Counted from the first letter of the stretch, positions 1 to 8,571 are shown. The stretch is DNA of 28,725 nucleotides from an uncultured Slackia sp. (GCA_900553775.1 USEZ01000008.1:1-28725); one strand, 5' to 3'. Notes: generated by a model from the letters alone, not told the origin. Numbers and translations: made by a program.

Positions 1-269
1 GCATTGTGGCCTCCAAGATCGCCGCCCATGCAGCCGATATCGCCAAGGGCATCCCGGGCGCGCGCGACTGGGACGACCGCATGGCCGCAGCACGCCAGCG
101 TCTCGACTGGCCCGCCATGTTCGACGAGGCGATCGACCGCGAAAAGGCGGAAGCCTACGTGGCATCCACCAAGCCCGCCGACCCGAGCACCTGCACCATG
201 TGCGGCGCCATGTGCTCGGTGCGCACGATGAACCGTGCCATGAACGGCGAGAACGTGAGCCTGCTGTAA
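1..269 (+). CDS. thiC: Phosphomethylpyrimidine synthase ThiC, C-terminal end (5' partial)
   Basis: The frame is open from the left edge and ends at TAA 267-269, so only about 88 C-terminal residues are present. ThiC is a radical-SAM enzyme that rearranges aminoimidazole ribotide into the pyrimidine moiety of thiamine. The identification rests on the C-terminal cysteine cluster CTMCGAMCSVRTMN (CX2CX3C spacing here), which in this family binds the [4Fe-4S] cluster from the extreme C-terminus, and on the preceding helical stretch RLDWPAMFDEAID with KPADPST just before the cluster. The start, and any TPP riboswitch, would lie outside the window. A strong hairpin follows about 65 bases after the stop, so thiC appears to end its transcript here. 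Confidence 0.85.
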   Translation, partial: IVASKIAAHAADIAKGIPGARDWDDRMAAARQRLDWPAMFDEAIDREKAEAYVASTKPADPSTCTMCGAMCSVRTMNRAMNGENVSLL

Positions 270-334
270 CGCCGCAAGGCACGACTTACGGCCGATATAC
301 GCGCGATGAAGATTCGCGATTCATCGCACATGGG

Positions 335-361
335 AAGGCCCGCATCGCCGATGCGGGCCTT
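335..361 (+). terminator. Hairpin terminator after thiC
   Basis: A perfect 12-bp stem (335-346 with 350-361) closes on a GCC loop and runs into TTCTTTC-type sequence. A second hairpin lies just upstream, with 8-bp arms at 303-310 and 320-327. Position and stem strength fit an intrinsic terminator for thiC, although the T-tract is short. It may also stop leftward transcription from the LuxR locus. Confidence 0.65.
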
Positions 362-513
362 CTTTCAAACCGCCGATGCCGCACATCGAGACCGCCTTGC
401 AGCCCCCTCGACATCGGCTGCGGCGTCATCGGAGATCAGCGCATTCATCGTTGCGCAAGGGGCTCTCACCCTATGAACGCAAGAAAGTCGAAGAGCGCAG
501 GCGGAATGATGCG

Positions 514-2022
514 CTATCGCTGCGAGCCGGCGAAACGTGCCGGCTCCGCTTCGGCCTGCGGCCACTCCCCCGCCAAATCGTACACGTCGGCCTTCGAATG
601 CACGCCGAGCTTCGCATACACGTGCCGCACGTGCGTTTTCACCGTGTTTTGCGACAAGAACAGCTCCTGCTCCATTTCAGCGCGGGTCTTGCGCTGCGCG
701 ATCAAGGTAAGCACCTCGGCCTCGCGCGCCGTAAGCCCGTATTCTTGCGCCAGCTGCTCGCAGCGCGCGATCAGGCGCTCGCGCGGGCTGACGACGCGCT
801 CTCCGCTTTCGATTTCGATGCCCGCCGCGCCCCAGTCGGCATTGACGGCCCGCTCGCTTCGCCAAATTCCCACGCATACGCCCAAAAGCAGCAGCCCGAT
901 GAAGGCGCCCAGCGAAAGCGTCGTCGCATCCAGCCCGACCTCCGACCTTGTCACGCCTTCCCTGACCAGCACGCCCAGGAATATCCCTCCTTCGCTGCAT
1001 GCCCTCGCCAATGCGAACAGCCGCAGGCTCGGCACGTCGAAGCGATACGCAAGATTCGCAAGAAGCGCGACGGCGAACACGGTGAACCACACGTACGCGA
1101 GCTTGACCAGAAAAGACACGGCGGCGGCAAGGCCCAAAGGAGCGAGGGGCATGATGGCGAGCGCCACAACCGACGCGGCGAAGCAGACGCGGGCCATGAA
1201 TCGGATATCGAACGCCGACGGACGGCGCAGCGCCATATACAGAAGAACGCCGCCCGCAAAGCACGTGACCTAGATCCGATGGATCGCCCCCAGGTTGGAG
1301 GCATCTCCCAGAAGGGCTCCCGCCGCGCCCGACATGAGGCCCGCGATGCCCATGAGCACGATGAGCTTCCACGGCACCGGATAGCTCGCCGCGCCATGGG
1401 GCGCCTCGCGCGGAAGCAGCGCGAAGCTCGCCTGGGCGCACGCGAGCGAGCAAACGGGCAGAAGCGACGTCGCCACGATCGCATACGGCTGCATCATCGT
1501 GGAGACCAGGCAGTAGACGAGAAAGGCGACGATACACGACCCGCCGCCGTAAACGACCATCGACGTGGTTCCCATCTGGCAAAACACCTCGGCCCACAAG
1601 CAGAACAGCACCGCTCCGCCGACGGCGGTTGCAACCGCGACCGCCCAGACGATCGCCGCGGGCGAACCCTGCGGAACAAGAACGAGGCCTATCAGGGCCG
1701 TTCCGCATGCGGTGACGGCCACCGACGCCGACACGGCGAAGCGATGGGCGCTCAACGCGGCGATACGGCGGGCGAACAGCGCCATGGCGAGAAACGCCCC
1801 GATATCGCCCAGGCGCATGCCCGTCTCGACCGGAAGGCGAACGGGAGACGACGCGTCGATATAGATCGCATTGATATGCGTGCAGCACAGCCAGGCGATC
1901 AAAAGCCCCATGCCCAGAAAACGAAGCGGATGCAACGCGGGCGGCGCGCCGGCGCCGTCGGCATCGGCCTCGGCATCGGCGAAGGCGCGCGCCGTTTCGG
2001 CGCGCGAAAGCATGTCGGCCAT
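514..2022 (-). pseudogene. LuxR-type multispanning membrane transcription regulator, interrupted by in-frame TAG
   Basis: Reading leftward from ATG 2020-2022 (AGGAGGGG ribosome site five bases upstream), the frame runs 250 codons to a TAG at 1270-1272 and resumes in the same frame without any shift to the stop at 514, giving 502 codons in all. The N-terminal two thirds is a run of hydrophobic segments, probably about twelve membrane helices in the intact protein. The C-terminus is a LuxR/GerE helix-turn-helix with LTAREAEVLTLIAQ and LSQNTVKTHVRHVYAKLGVHS. Such regulators commonly sit beside reductase genes in Eggerthellaceae, and this one lies just downstream of a flavin/heme reductase pair that it may control (inference). 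The stop separates the first membrane half from the second half plus DNA-binding domain. An internal ATG at 1236 could restart the C-terminal 240 residues. A sequencing error cannot be excluded. Confidence 0.8.
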
Positions 2023-2046
2023 ATCTTCCCCTCCTATTTCGCCATC

Positions 2047-2052
2047 ATTATA
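2047..2052 (-). promoter_or_regulatory. Possible -10 element for the LuxR-type regulator
   Basis: A perfect TATAAT on the minus strand lies 25 bases upstream of the regulator start. No convincing -35 hexamer is seen at 16-18 bases. This would give the regulator its own promoter, in agreement with the terminator that separates it from the cytochrome gene. Confidence 0.4.
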
Positions 2053-2103
2053 GAGAACGGGCCTCGCATCGCGCGCCTGCGGGGCCGTCTTCGCCCCAAG
2101 CTG

Positions 2104-2136
2104 AAAAAAGCCGGACGGATACGCCGTCCGGCTTTT
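2104..2136 (-). terminator. Intrinsic terminator after the tetraheme cytochrome gene
   Basis: A perfect 13-bp stem (2106-2118 with 2124-2136), loop ATACG, is followed on the minus strand by six T residues. It lies about 50 bases after the cytochrome stop, ends the flavoprotein-cytochrome transcript, and separates it from the LuxR-type gene. Confidence 0.88.
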
Positions 2137-2184
2137 CGCGCAGCGACTCGAAGGGAGGGGCCGAGCCGCCTATCGGCATCGATG

Positions 2185-2709
2185 CTAGTCGACAGGACCG
2201 TTCACGAGGCCCTTCATCGTCTGGCCGCCGTTATCGTGGCACTCGCTGCACAGGTCTACCTGGGCGGCATGGCCCTTATGGCACTCGTTGCAGTTCTCGA
2301 TCGTGCCGTGCAGCGAATCATGCGGATTGTAATCGCCCAGATCGTCGGTCAGCTTGGCGAGCTCTTCCCACGTGCCGCCATGGCAATCGAGGCACGTCTG
2401 GCTGTCCATGTAGTATGCGGACGAAAGCGCCGGCTCCTCGCCCGAATCGGTGGAGGAAAGCGCCGCCGTCTCGGCGCTCAAATCGCCCGTATGGCAGCTT
2501 TCGCAATCTTGCCCCAGCTGGGCGTGAAAGCCCGCTTCGCCTTCGCCGGCATCGACGCTTGCAGCGTGCTGGGGGAACTGCTTCTCCAGATCGGACGTGG
2601 AGGAAGACCCGGCCGACCCGCTCGGCGAGCAGCCGACGATGACGAACGAGAGCACCGCGACGCTTGCCGCGACGGCGAGAAGGGGCTTCAATCGATTGGG
2701 TTTCTTCAT
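2185..2709 (-). CDS. Tetraheme c-type cytochrome lipoprotein
   Basis: This 174-residue protein has a lipoprotein signal peptide (KPLLAVAASVAVLSFVIVGC, cysteine at the lipobox), then an acidic Ser/Glu-rich linker and four CXXCH heme sites: CESCH, CLDCH, CNECH and CSECH. It should be anchored on the outer face of the cytoplasmic membrane and pass electrons to the Tat-exported flavoprotein encoded three bases upstream (stop TAG at 2713, ATG at 2709, shared GAGGAGG site). The pairing resembles the known cgr1/cgr2 arrangement of Eggerthella lenta, where a small cytochrome feeds a flavin reductase; the substrate here is not known. The first heme motif also lies in a low-complexity acidic region, and no fifth heme is present. 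Confidence 0.9.
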   Translation of the reverse strand: MKKPNRLKPLLAVAASVAVLSFVIVGCSPSGSAGSSSTSDLEKQFPQHAASVDAGEGEAGFHAQLGQDCESCHTGDLSAETAALSSTDSGEEPALSSAYYMDSQTCLDCHGGTWEELAKLTDDLGDYNPHDSLHGTIENCNECHKGHAAQVDLCSECHDNGGQTMKGLVNGPVD

Positions 2710-2712
2710 TTC

Positions 2713-4460
2713 CTATGCCTCCTCTGCGGCGTTTTGGCCCGACACGTATCCGAACGTCACGCAGCGGCCGATAGAGGGGCCGAAAATGTGGCGCGGGTAA
2801 TTCCCCGAGAAAAATCCGCCCGATGCGCCGCCTGCGGCGTACAGGCCGTCGATGACTTCGTTGTCGTAATCGAGCACGTGGCAGGAGTAATCGACCACCA
2901 GGCCCGAGCATGTCGCCAGAATCGACGACTGATGCGCGATGGCGTAGTACTTCCCGCCTTCGACCTTCGACACGCCCTCCATCGGACGGTTGAAATCGTC
3001 GTCTTTCTGCGCGTCGACGAAGCCGTTGAAGCGCTCGATGCTCTCGCGCAGCGTCGCGCCGTCGCAGCCCATCTGCTCGGCAAGACCCTCGATCGAATCG
3101 GCCTCGAACGCCCAGCCTTTGCCTTTGACCTCTTCGAACTTCTTGAACGCCTTCTCCTTGTCGGCATCGCTTACGCCCGCGAACTGGGAATCGGAAGCGA
3201 CCTTCCAGGTTTTCTCGCCGAAATTGCGCTGGGCGGAAATGGCGTTGGAGCGAGCCTGGAACGGCATGCCCTCGCTTGCGAAGCGCACGCCCTTCTCGTT
3301 GATGAAGATGCCGCCGAGAAACGGTCGCATGCCCGTGCTGCTGGAATAGAACGCGTCGTCGTTGCCCATGTCGAAGTTCATGACGCAGGCAGGCAGCGGA
3401 TCCATCTGGGCGCCCACGGCCAGGCCCATGAGCTGGCCGTCGCCCGTCGTGCCGTACGCCGGGCACCACGAACCGTAGTTCACCATGTCTTCGGGGCGGC
3501 ACCATGCCTTGAGCATCTGCGGATTCGCGTCGAATCCGCCCGTGGCGAGGATGACGCCCTTCTTCGCATTCACGCGATAGTAGCCGTCGGAATCTTTGCA
3601 GATGGCGCCCGTCACGCGGCCTTCGTCGTTGCGTTCGAGCTTGACCACGGCATTGCGGTAGCGAAGCGTGGCGTTGGAGCGTTTCGAGAACGTGTTGGCG
3701 AGGTCTTTCACGATGAAGATGCCCGCGCCGCCGGCGTTTTTGGTGGTCTGCTCGGACCACTCGTCGCAACGAAACGCTATTTCGGTCTGCACGCTCGGGA
3801 AGAAATGGGCATTGGCCTTGCCTTCTTTGAAATACGTCTCGATGCCCGCTTCGCCCTCGTCGAACTTGTCCTGAAGCCAGTCGGCGGCTTCGCCGGAACG
3901 GTCGCCCCACAGCTTGATGGGATCGACGGGCACGCGGTAGTACGCAGCATTGCGCATGGCGTCCATCGCCTCGGCCTTGTCGACGTTATTGCCCGCCTCG
4001 GCCATCTTCTTGCCGCCCACGACGCCCATGCCCTCGAAGATGCCGCGTCCTTCGCTCATCTTCTCGAGGCACAAGACCTCCGTCTCTCCATCGTCCGATG
4101 CGGACACCGCGGCTACGATGCCCGTGATGCCGGCGCCCGCCACAAGGACGTCCGTCTCTTCGGTGCGCGCTATCTCCGATTCGTCGAAATCGCGCATCTC
4201 GAACGCCACGTTGCCCTGGCGGTCGAGGTCGCTCTCCACATCGCGCACCGGAATGGAGCGCATCGGAACCTGAAACGCATCCTCGTACACGCCCATCGTG
4301 TCGCTGAAATCGGTAACGCCCGTTTCGGTGGCAGGCAGCGCGTCGCTTGCCAGGGCGGCGCGCGGATGCGCCGCGCCGAAGCGGCCGCGGCGATCACGCC
4401 CAAGCCTGTCGCCTTCAAGAAATTGCGGCGGCTCGTCGCATGAGCGGTCTGCTCTTCCAT
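2713..4460 (-). pseudogene. Tat-exported FAD-dependent fumarate-reductase-like flavoprotein, frameshifted in the signal peptide
   Basis: The start is ATG 4458-4460 behind GGAGGGGG. Residues 9-26 carry a twin-arginine signal (SRRNFLKATGLGVIAAA). At about 4380-4382 the frame is lost: inserting one base there joins it to the remaining 555 or so codons (continuing FGAAHPRAALASDALPATETG). The mature part has the Rossmann motif VLVAGAGITGIVAA, the FAD_binding_2 signature GVILATGGFDANPQ and the C-terminal flavin segment YAAGGASGGFFSGNYPRHIFG. The family reduces C=C bonds in fumarate, urocanate, cinnamates or steroid-type substrates; nothing here fixes the substrate. It is the first gene of an operon with the tetraheme lipoprotein. 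With the shift as read, export would fail, although an internal ATG at 4296 could yield a cytoplasmic protein without the signal. The single-base lesion could be real or an assembly error. Confidence 0.82.
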
Positions 4461-4542
4461 ATCCCCCTCCTCTTGTTCACGCTTATCGCACGACAGTGCG
4501 CCGTGCGCCATCGACACTACGACGGCCGGCGTGCAAAGACGG

Positions 4543-4573
4543 GGGTGAAACCCCGCAAGCCGAGGGTGAAACC
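4543..4573. promoter_or_regulatory. Direct repeat GGGTGAAACC, 21-bp period: candidate regulator site
   Basis: Two exact copies of GGGTGAAACC start at 4543 and 4564, a spacing of two helical turns. The second copy also pairs as an inverted repeat with TCACCC at 4578-4583. The site is 83-113 bases upstream of the flavoprotein start, where an activator would be expected. Binding by the neighbouring LuxR-type protein is a guess. Confidence 0.4.
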
Positions 4574-4660
4574 GCCCTCACCCCCGGCTCACCCATGCCG
4601 TGAGCGGGGAATTCTCGAAATCGCTCCGCCGCGTAAGCGTGCAGGGAAACCGCGTGACGC

Positions 4661-4692
4661 GCTTTCGCGCCGACGCGCGCCGGCGCGAAAGC
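4661..4692. repeat. Perfect 12-bp inverted repeat
   Basis: Arms GCTTTCGCGCCG (4661-4672) and its complement (4681-4692) flank an 8-base loop. No T-tract follows on either strand, so it is not an ordinary terminator. Confidence 0.6.
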
Positions 4693-4718
4693 CTGTTTCG
4701 CCGGATCGCGCGACGCAA

Positions 4719-4764
4719 AAGCGGCGAGCCCTGCCGGAAACGATCCCGGCAAGGCCCGCCGCTT
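4719..4764 (-). terminator. Hairpin terminator after the TM2-domain gene
   Basis: An imperfect stem pairs AAGCGGCG at 4719-4726 with 4757-4764, with an inner TGCCGG/CCGGCA stem. On the minus strand it is followed by CTTTTGCG. It sits 28 bases after the stop of the TM2 gene. Confidence 0.6.
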
Positions 4765-4791
4765 GAAAGGAGACGATGCAAGAGGGAAACG

Positions 4792-5700
4792 CTAGAACCA
4801 TTCCCTTTTGCCGAACACGTACGCCTGCTCGAACTCGCTTTGGCTTTTCACCAAATAGATGATGCCCTCGATCAGGCCGATCAGCCAGATGACGCCCGTC
4901 GCAAGGCCGAGCGAGAGCAAACCGCCCAGGATGGACACGCCCAGCATGATGAATCCTGCGGTGTTGTAGCCCAAATAGAACTTATGGATGCCGAAGGCGC
5001 CGAGGAAAATTCCCAGAAGGCCCGCCGCCACGTGGTCTTTCGTGCGCACCACGGGCTGCTGGCAATAGTTCTGCCCGTACGGGTTGTACGGACTTTGGGC
5101 GGAACCGTATCCGTTCGCGTAGACATGCGGATTCTGATACGCCTGCTGGCCCGTGGGCTGGGTATACTCGGCGCGAGCGGCCTGGGCGGCCTGGGCATAC
5201 GCCGCCGACGCGTCGTAAGCGGGCGGAGGAACGGGCGAAGCCGCATGCGTTGCCGCCGCAGGCTGCGCGGGCGGCACGTATGCCGCATACCCCTGGGCCG
5301 CGACAGGCTGCGTATGCTGCCGGGCGAAAGACGCGGGGGCGTCCTGCGCAGAAGGCGCCTCGGCAGGCGCGGGCACGGGCTCTACCGGCATAGGGGAGAA
5401 CGCGGCCGTATCGGCGGGGGCGTCTTCGGCGCGAGCCTCTTGCGCCGCATCTCCCCCGTTTTCGGAATCCGCCGAAACGCGCACATCGGCCGCATCGGCA
5501 GGCGCGTCGACCCGATCGGCGCTTTCGCCCTCGACCCCGTCCGCGAGAACAGGCACGTCGTCTGCAGGCTCTTCGTCTCCGGCCTTGCGCTCGGCAGCCG
5601 CGCTCAGTTCGGCCAAACGCTCCTGCATGCGCTCCATCATATCCTTCAGTTCCGCTATCTCGTCGGCAGGCGATGCCGGCTTCGCGTTCTTTTCAGCCAT
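4792..5700 (-). CDS. TM2-domain membrane protein with N-terminal coiled coil
   Basis: This 302-residue protein has three parts. Residues 11-40 form a short coiled coil (DEIAELKDMMERMQERLAEL). Residues 40-215 are an acidic, then Ala/Pro/Tyr/Gln-rich, low-complexity linker. Residues 225-285 are a TM2 domain: two membrane helices joined around the family motif GIFLGAFGIHKFYLGYNTAG, then a second helix pair region and the tail EFEQAYVFGKREWF. TM2 proteins are common small membrane proteins of largely unknown role. The start at 5700 is supported by GGAAGGAG seven bases upstream. The gene has its own terminator and no obvious operon partner. Confidence 0.85.
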   Translation of the reverse strand: MAEKNAKPASPADEIAELKDMMERMQERLAELSAAAERKAGDEEPADDVPVLADGVEGESADRVDAPADAADVRVSADSENGGDAAQEARAEDAPADTAAFSPMPVEPVPAPAEAPSAQDAPASFARQHTQPVAAQGYAAYVPPAQPAAATHAASPVPPPAYDASAAYAQAAQAARAEYTQPTGQQAYQNPHVYANGYGSAQSPYNPYGQNYCQQPVVRTKDHVAAGLLGIFLGAFGIHKFYLGYNTAGFIMLGVSILGGLLSLGLATGVIWLIGLIEGIIYLVKSQSEFEQAYVFGKREWF

Positions 5701-5859
5701 GGCGCACGCTCCTTCCGTCTTGCTGTCGCTTTCTCATCTCGCCTGCCATCCTAAACGAAAACGGCGGCGAACATACGATTCGCTGCCGTTCCGTAATCCA
5801 TGCGTCAGCCGTCCGTCAGCAGGCCGATTCCGTTCCGAAAAAAACCGTGCGAGCAGCCG

Positions 5860-7080
5860 CTATGCCCTCTCGGGAACCTTGCGCAGCAGGAGAAATCCCA
5901 CGATGAACAGCACGACCAGCGAAAACACGCCCCAGTTCGACTGGCCCGTGAGCTGCGTGATCGCGCTGACCAGAAACGTGCCCATGACCGCCGCGTATTT
6001 GCCGAAGATGTCGAAGAACCCGAAGTATTCGTTGGCATGCTCTTTAGGAACGAGCTTGCCGAATTCCGAGCGCGACAGCGCCTGGATGCCGCCCTGGAAC
6101 AGGCCCACCATGACGGCCAAGATCCAAAACTCCACCGCGCTTTTCAGAAAGAACGCGCCGAACAGCGTAATGCACATATAGGCGAACACGCCCACAAGCA
6201 GCATCTTCTTCGTGCCGACCTTCGTGCCCAGCCGTCCATAGGCGATAGCCGACGGAAACGCCACGAACTGCGTGACCAGCAGCGCCAAGACCAGCTGCAC
6301 CGAGTCGATGCCCAGATCGGTTCCGTAGCTCGTGGAAAGCTTGATGATCGTATGCACGCCGTCGATGTAGAAGAAATACGCCAGCATGAAATAGCGCAGC
6401 GATTTCGTGCGCCAGATGCGCTTCAGCGTTTGCAGCAGTCCTTTAAACGCGTCGCGCACCACATGGGCGGAGCGCTGCTTGAAATGCGTCTGATGCACGT
6501 TTTTGAACACCGGCACGGTGAAGGCCACCCACCACAGCGCCGTGATGACGAAGGCGATCTTCATGCCGAGCGCCATGTCGATGCCGACGGCCCCGCCGCC
6601 GAGCACCACGGCCAGGCAGGCGATGAACGGCAGGCAGCTGCCGATGTATCCCCAGGCGTAGCCCTGGCTGGAAATCTCGTCATAGCGCTCGTCGGTCGTG
6701 GCGTCCACAAGCAGCGCGTCGTAGAACACCATGGACGAATTGAGCATGATCGACGCCACCACGTAGATGATCAGAAACGGAAGCGCGTCGGTGGCAAACC
6801 CCAGCGCACAGCACGCAAGCGCGCCCGTTCCCACCGTTCCTACCAGGAACTTCTTCTTCATATGGCGCAAATCGGCCAAGCTTCCCAAAACCGGCATCGT
6901 AAGCGCGATGACAAGCGAGGCGATGGTCTCGGCGTAGCCCCACGCCACCACGACGCTTCCCTCGGCGATCGAGCTGAAATACACCGGGATCAGCGCGGTG
7001 GAAAGCAGCACGAACGCAGAATTTCCCACGTCGTACATGATCCAGCTCTTCTCTTGCTTGGTCAGTTTTCCGATCGCCAT
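5860..7080 (-). CDS. MFS transporter, UMF1/Atg22-like family
   Basis: A 406-residue, about 12-helix permease. The N-terminus KLTKQEKSWIMYDVGNSAFV matches the UMF1 (Atg22-like) branch of the major facilitator superfamily, whose bacterial members start with a similar EKSWxxYDxxNSA segment. The loop GSLADLRHMKKKFLVG after the second helix is the MFS signature loop. An upstream extension of the open frame to 7479 is spurious: the ATG at 7080 is preceded by AGAAGG and matches the family N-terminus. The substrate is unknown; family members have been linked to export of amino acids or small metabolites. It is divergent from the phospholipase-like gene, with 358 bases between. Confidence 0.85.
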   Translation of the reverse strand: MAIGKLTKQEKSWIMYDVGNSAFVLLSTALIPVYFSSIAEGSVVVAWGYAETIASLVIALTMPVLGSLADLRHMKKKFLVGTVGTGALACCALGFATDALPFLIIYVVASIMLNSSMVFYDALLVDATTDERYDEISSQGYAWGYIGSCLPFIACLAVVLGGGAVGIDMALGMKIAFVITALWWVAFTVPVFKNVHQTHFKQRSAHVVRDAFKGLLQTLKRIWRTKSLRYFMLAYFFYIDGVHTIIKLSTSYGTDLGIDSVQLVLALLVTQFVAFPSAIAYGRLGTKVGTKKMLLVGVFAYMCITLFGAFFLKSAVEFWILAVMVGLFQGGIQALSRSEFGKLVPKEHANEYFGFFDIFGKYAAVMGTFLVSAITQLTGQSNWGVFSLVVLFIVGFLLLRKVPERA

Positions 7081-7176
7081 GAAGCCTTCTTTCCGATTCG
7101 CAGGCGCGCTTCGATACCGCCGCGCCGCCCGCCGAAGACGGGTGCGGCGGATGCGCCGTTCGTGCAGGATGCGGCC

Positions 7177-7215
7177 TTCCCGTCGTGCGCCGCGCACGGG
7201 CGCGCACGACGGGAA
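7177..7215. repeat. Perfect 14-bp inverted repeat
   Basis: Arms TTCCCGTCGTGCGC (7177-7190) and complement (7202-7215) are separated by 11 bases. It lies in the transcribed leader expected for the MFS gene, about 100 bases before its start, and has no T-tract. It could be an operator or a stable leader hairpin. Confidence 0.55.
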
Positions 7216-7338
7216 ACCGGTTCGCTTCGCCCCGGCGCGCACGACCCGCCTGGGCGCACGAAAGATGCGCGAACAGCGGAAACGATGGCGTGCAAAATGT
7301 CGGTAGACTTGCCCGGGGACGGAAGAAACATCCGCACA

Positions 7339-7367
7339 ATTGTATATCATGTGCCCCGACACAAGAG
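7339..7367 (-). promoter_or_regulatory. Probable promoter for the MFS gene
   Basis: On the minus strand CTCTTG (7362-7367) is followed after 17 bases by TACAAT (7339-7344), a good -10 with a weak -35. Transcription would start near 7331, leaving a leader of about 250 bases. Confidence 0.45.
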
Positions 7368-7438
7368 CCGCCCCGCTGCCGCCGCATGTCAAATCGACGC
7401 AAAAACACGGGCGGCCCGAGCATGCGAAGGAGGCAGCC

Positions 7439-8428
7439 ATGCCGGCCATCATGACCCATGATTTCTTCGGTAAAGACATCTACGCGAAACACGCCGACGC
7501 CATCGGAAGAAGCGATGCCGAGCGCGATGCGTTCCTGCTGGGCAACCAGGGGCCCGATCCCTTGTTCTACCTGGTTCTCACCATGCGCATGAAGCCGTTT
7601 TTCGGCCTGGGAAGCGACATGCACCATCTTGAGCCCTCGAAGCTTCTCTGCGCCTTGAAGGAAAGCCTCGACGTGCTCGAAGACTTCGAGCAGCCGATCG
7701 GGCGCGCCTACGCGGCGGGCTTTCTGTGCCACTACACGCTCGACAGCTCCATGCATCCTTTGGTCTACCAGCAGCAGTTCGCCCTGTGCGATGCGGGCGT
7801 CGAGGGGCTCACCCGCGCCGACGGCAACGAAGTGCACGCGGAAATCGAGCGGGAATTCGACGAGATGGTGCTCTACAGCAAACGGGGACGCACCATCGCC
7901 ACCTACAAGCCCTTCCGCGAAGTGCTCAAGGCAAGCGACGAGGTGCTGACCGCCATCGGCAAGATGTACGCGTTCTTCTGCATGAAGGCGCTGCGCGCAT
8001 TCGTGCCGTGCGACCTGTTCCCCACCGCCGTGAAAAACTTCCGCACCACCCAGAAGTTCTTCTATTCGCCGAGCACCGCCATCCATTCGCTCGCCAACAC
8101 GGTGGAAACGTGCTTCTTGCGCCGCAACTATTCGTTCTACAAATCCATGGCGCACCGCGACAACGCCTCCATGACGAGCGATTTCGACAACCGCATGCGC
8201 AAGACGTGGGAAAACCCCTTCACGCATGAACGGCGAAACGACAGCTTCTGGGACATCTACGGCGCGGCGAAAGACAAAGCCGCCGCGAATCTGGAAGCGT
8301 TTTTCGCGGACGGTTTCGACCTGGCCGCCGCACGACGCATCACGCACGGGCTCGACTTCAGCGGCGAACCCGTGGAAGACGTCGCCGTCGACGCGGTTTC
8401 GAGCGCCACGAAGACCGCCGCGCGCTAA
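7439..8428 (+). CDS. Zinc-dependent phospholipase C-like protein
   Basis: 329 residues starting at ATG 7439 behind GAAGGAGG; the open frame extends further upstream without a ribosome site. The N-terminus MPAIMTHDFFGKDIY, the segment LLGNQGPDPLFY and the histidines in SDMHH, FLCHYTLDSSMHP and ANDVE-like helices match the zinc-dependent phospholipase C family (PF00882), where conserved His/Asp residues bind zinc. No signal peptide is present, so it is probably cytoplasmic, unlike secreted clostridial phospholipase C. Activity on phospholipids is therefore inferred from the fold only. The TRIC-like gene follows 143 bases downstream on the same strand. Confidence 0.8.
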   Translation: MPAIMTHDFFGKDIYAKHADAIGRSDAERDAFLLGNQGPDPLFYLVLTMRMKPFFGLGSDMHHLEPSKLLCALKESLDVLEDFEQPIGRAYAAGFLCHYTLDSSMHPLVYQQQFALCDAGVEGLTRADGNEVHAEIEREFDEMVLYSKRGRTIATYKPFREVLKASDEVLTAIGKMYAFFCMKALRAFVPCDLFPTAVKNFRTTQKFFYSPSTAIHSLANTVETCFLRRNYSFYKSMAHRDNASMTSDFDNRMRKTWENPFTHERRNDSFWDIYGAAKDKAAANLEAFFADGFDLAAARRITHGLDFSGEPVEDVAVDAVSSATKTAAR

Positions 8429-8505
8429 CGGGCCTTCCGGCGCCCCGGCCGTCTTGCGGGCGTGCGCGCACGCGATTCCCTTCGTGTCGCGATGCGCGGC
8501 GAGCG

Positions 8506-8511
8506 TATACT
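8506..8511 (+). promoter_or_regulatory. Possible -10 element upstream of the TRIC-like gene
   Basis: TATACT lies 60 bases before the chosen start of the TRIC-like gene, in an otherwise GC-rich spacer. The only -35-like hexamer (TTCGTG at 8481) is 19 bases away. Its presence argues against the upstream ATG at 8512 as the translation start. Confidence 0.35.
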
Positions 8512-8571
8512 ATGCCGTCGATCGCACATCGTCTTTATCCTCTCGAACAAGAGATCGGAGTTTCGCCCGCC

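Larger units (their letters stand above)
4461..4791. other. Intergenic region upstream of the flavoprotein operon
   Basis: 331 bases without a supportable gene. It holds the end of the TM2 gene's transcript (terminator 4719-4764), a perfect 12-bp hairpin (4661-4692), and a pair of direct repeats (4543-4573) in the upstream region of the leftward flavoprotein operon. No clear -35/-10 pair could be picked out by eye. Confidence 0.6.
7081..7438. other. Divergent intergenic region between MFS and phospholipase-like genes
   Basis: 358 bases with no credible gene; short open frames here look like GC-driven shadows. It contains a perfect 14-bp inverted repeat (7177-7215) and a probable leftward promoter (7339-7367). 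The AT-rich patch at 7336-7350 contrasts with surroundings that are very GC-rich. Confidence 0.6.

Noticed and set aside
376..4443. A plus-strand open frame of 1355 codons antisense to the LuxR, cytochrome and flavoprotein genes
   Set aside because: It mirrors the codon positions of three well-supported minus-strand genes, has no domains, and is a known effect of high GC at third positions.
7340..7438. N-terminal extension of the phospholipase-like protein
   Set aside because: The upstream codons lack a ribosome site, while ATG 7439 has GAAGGAGG and matches the family N-terminus.
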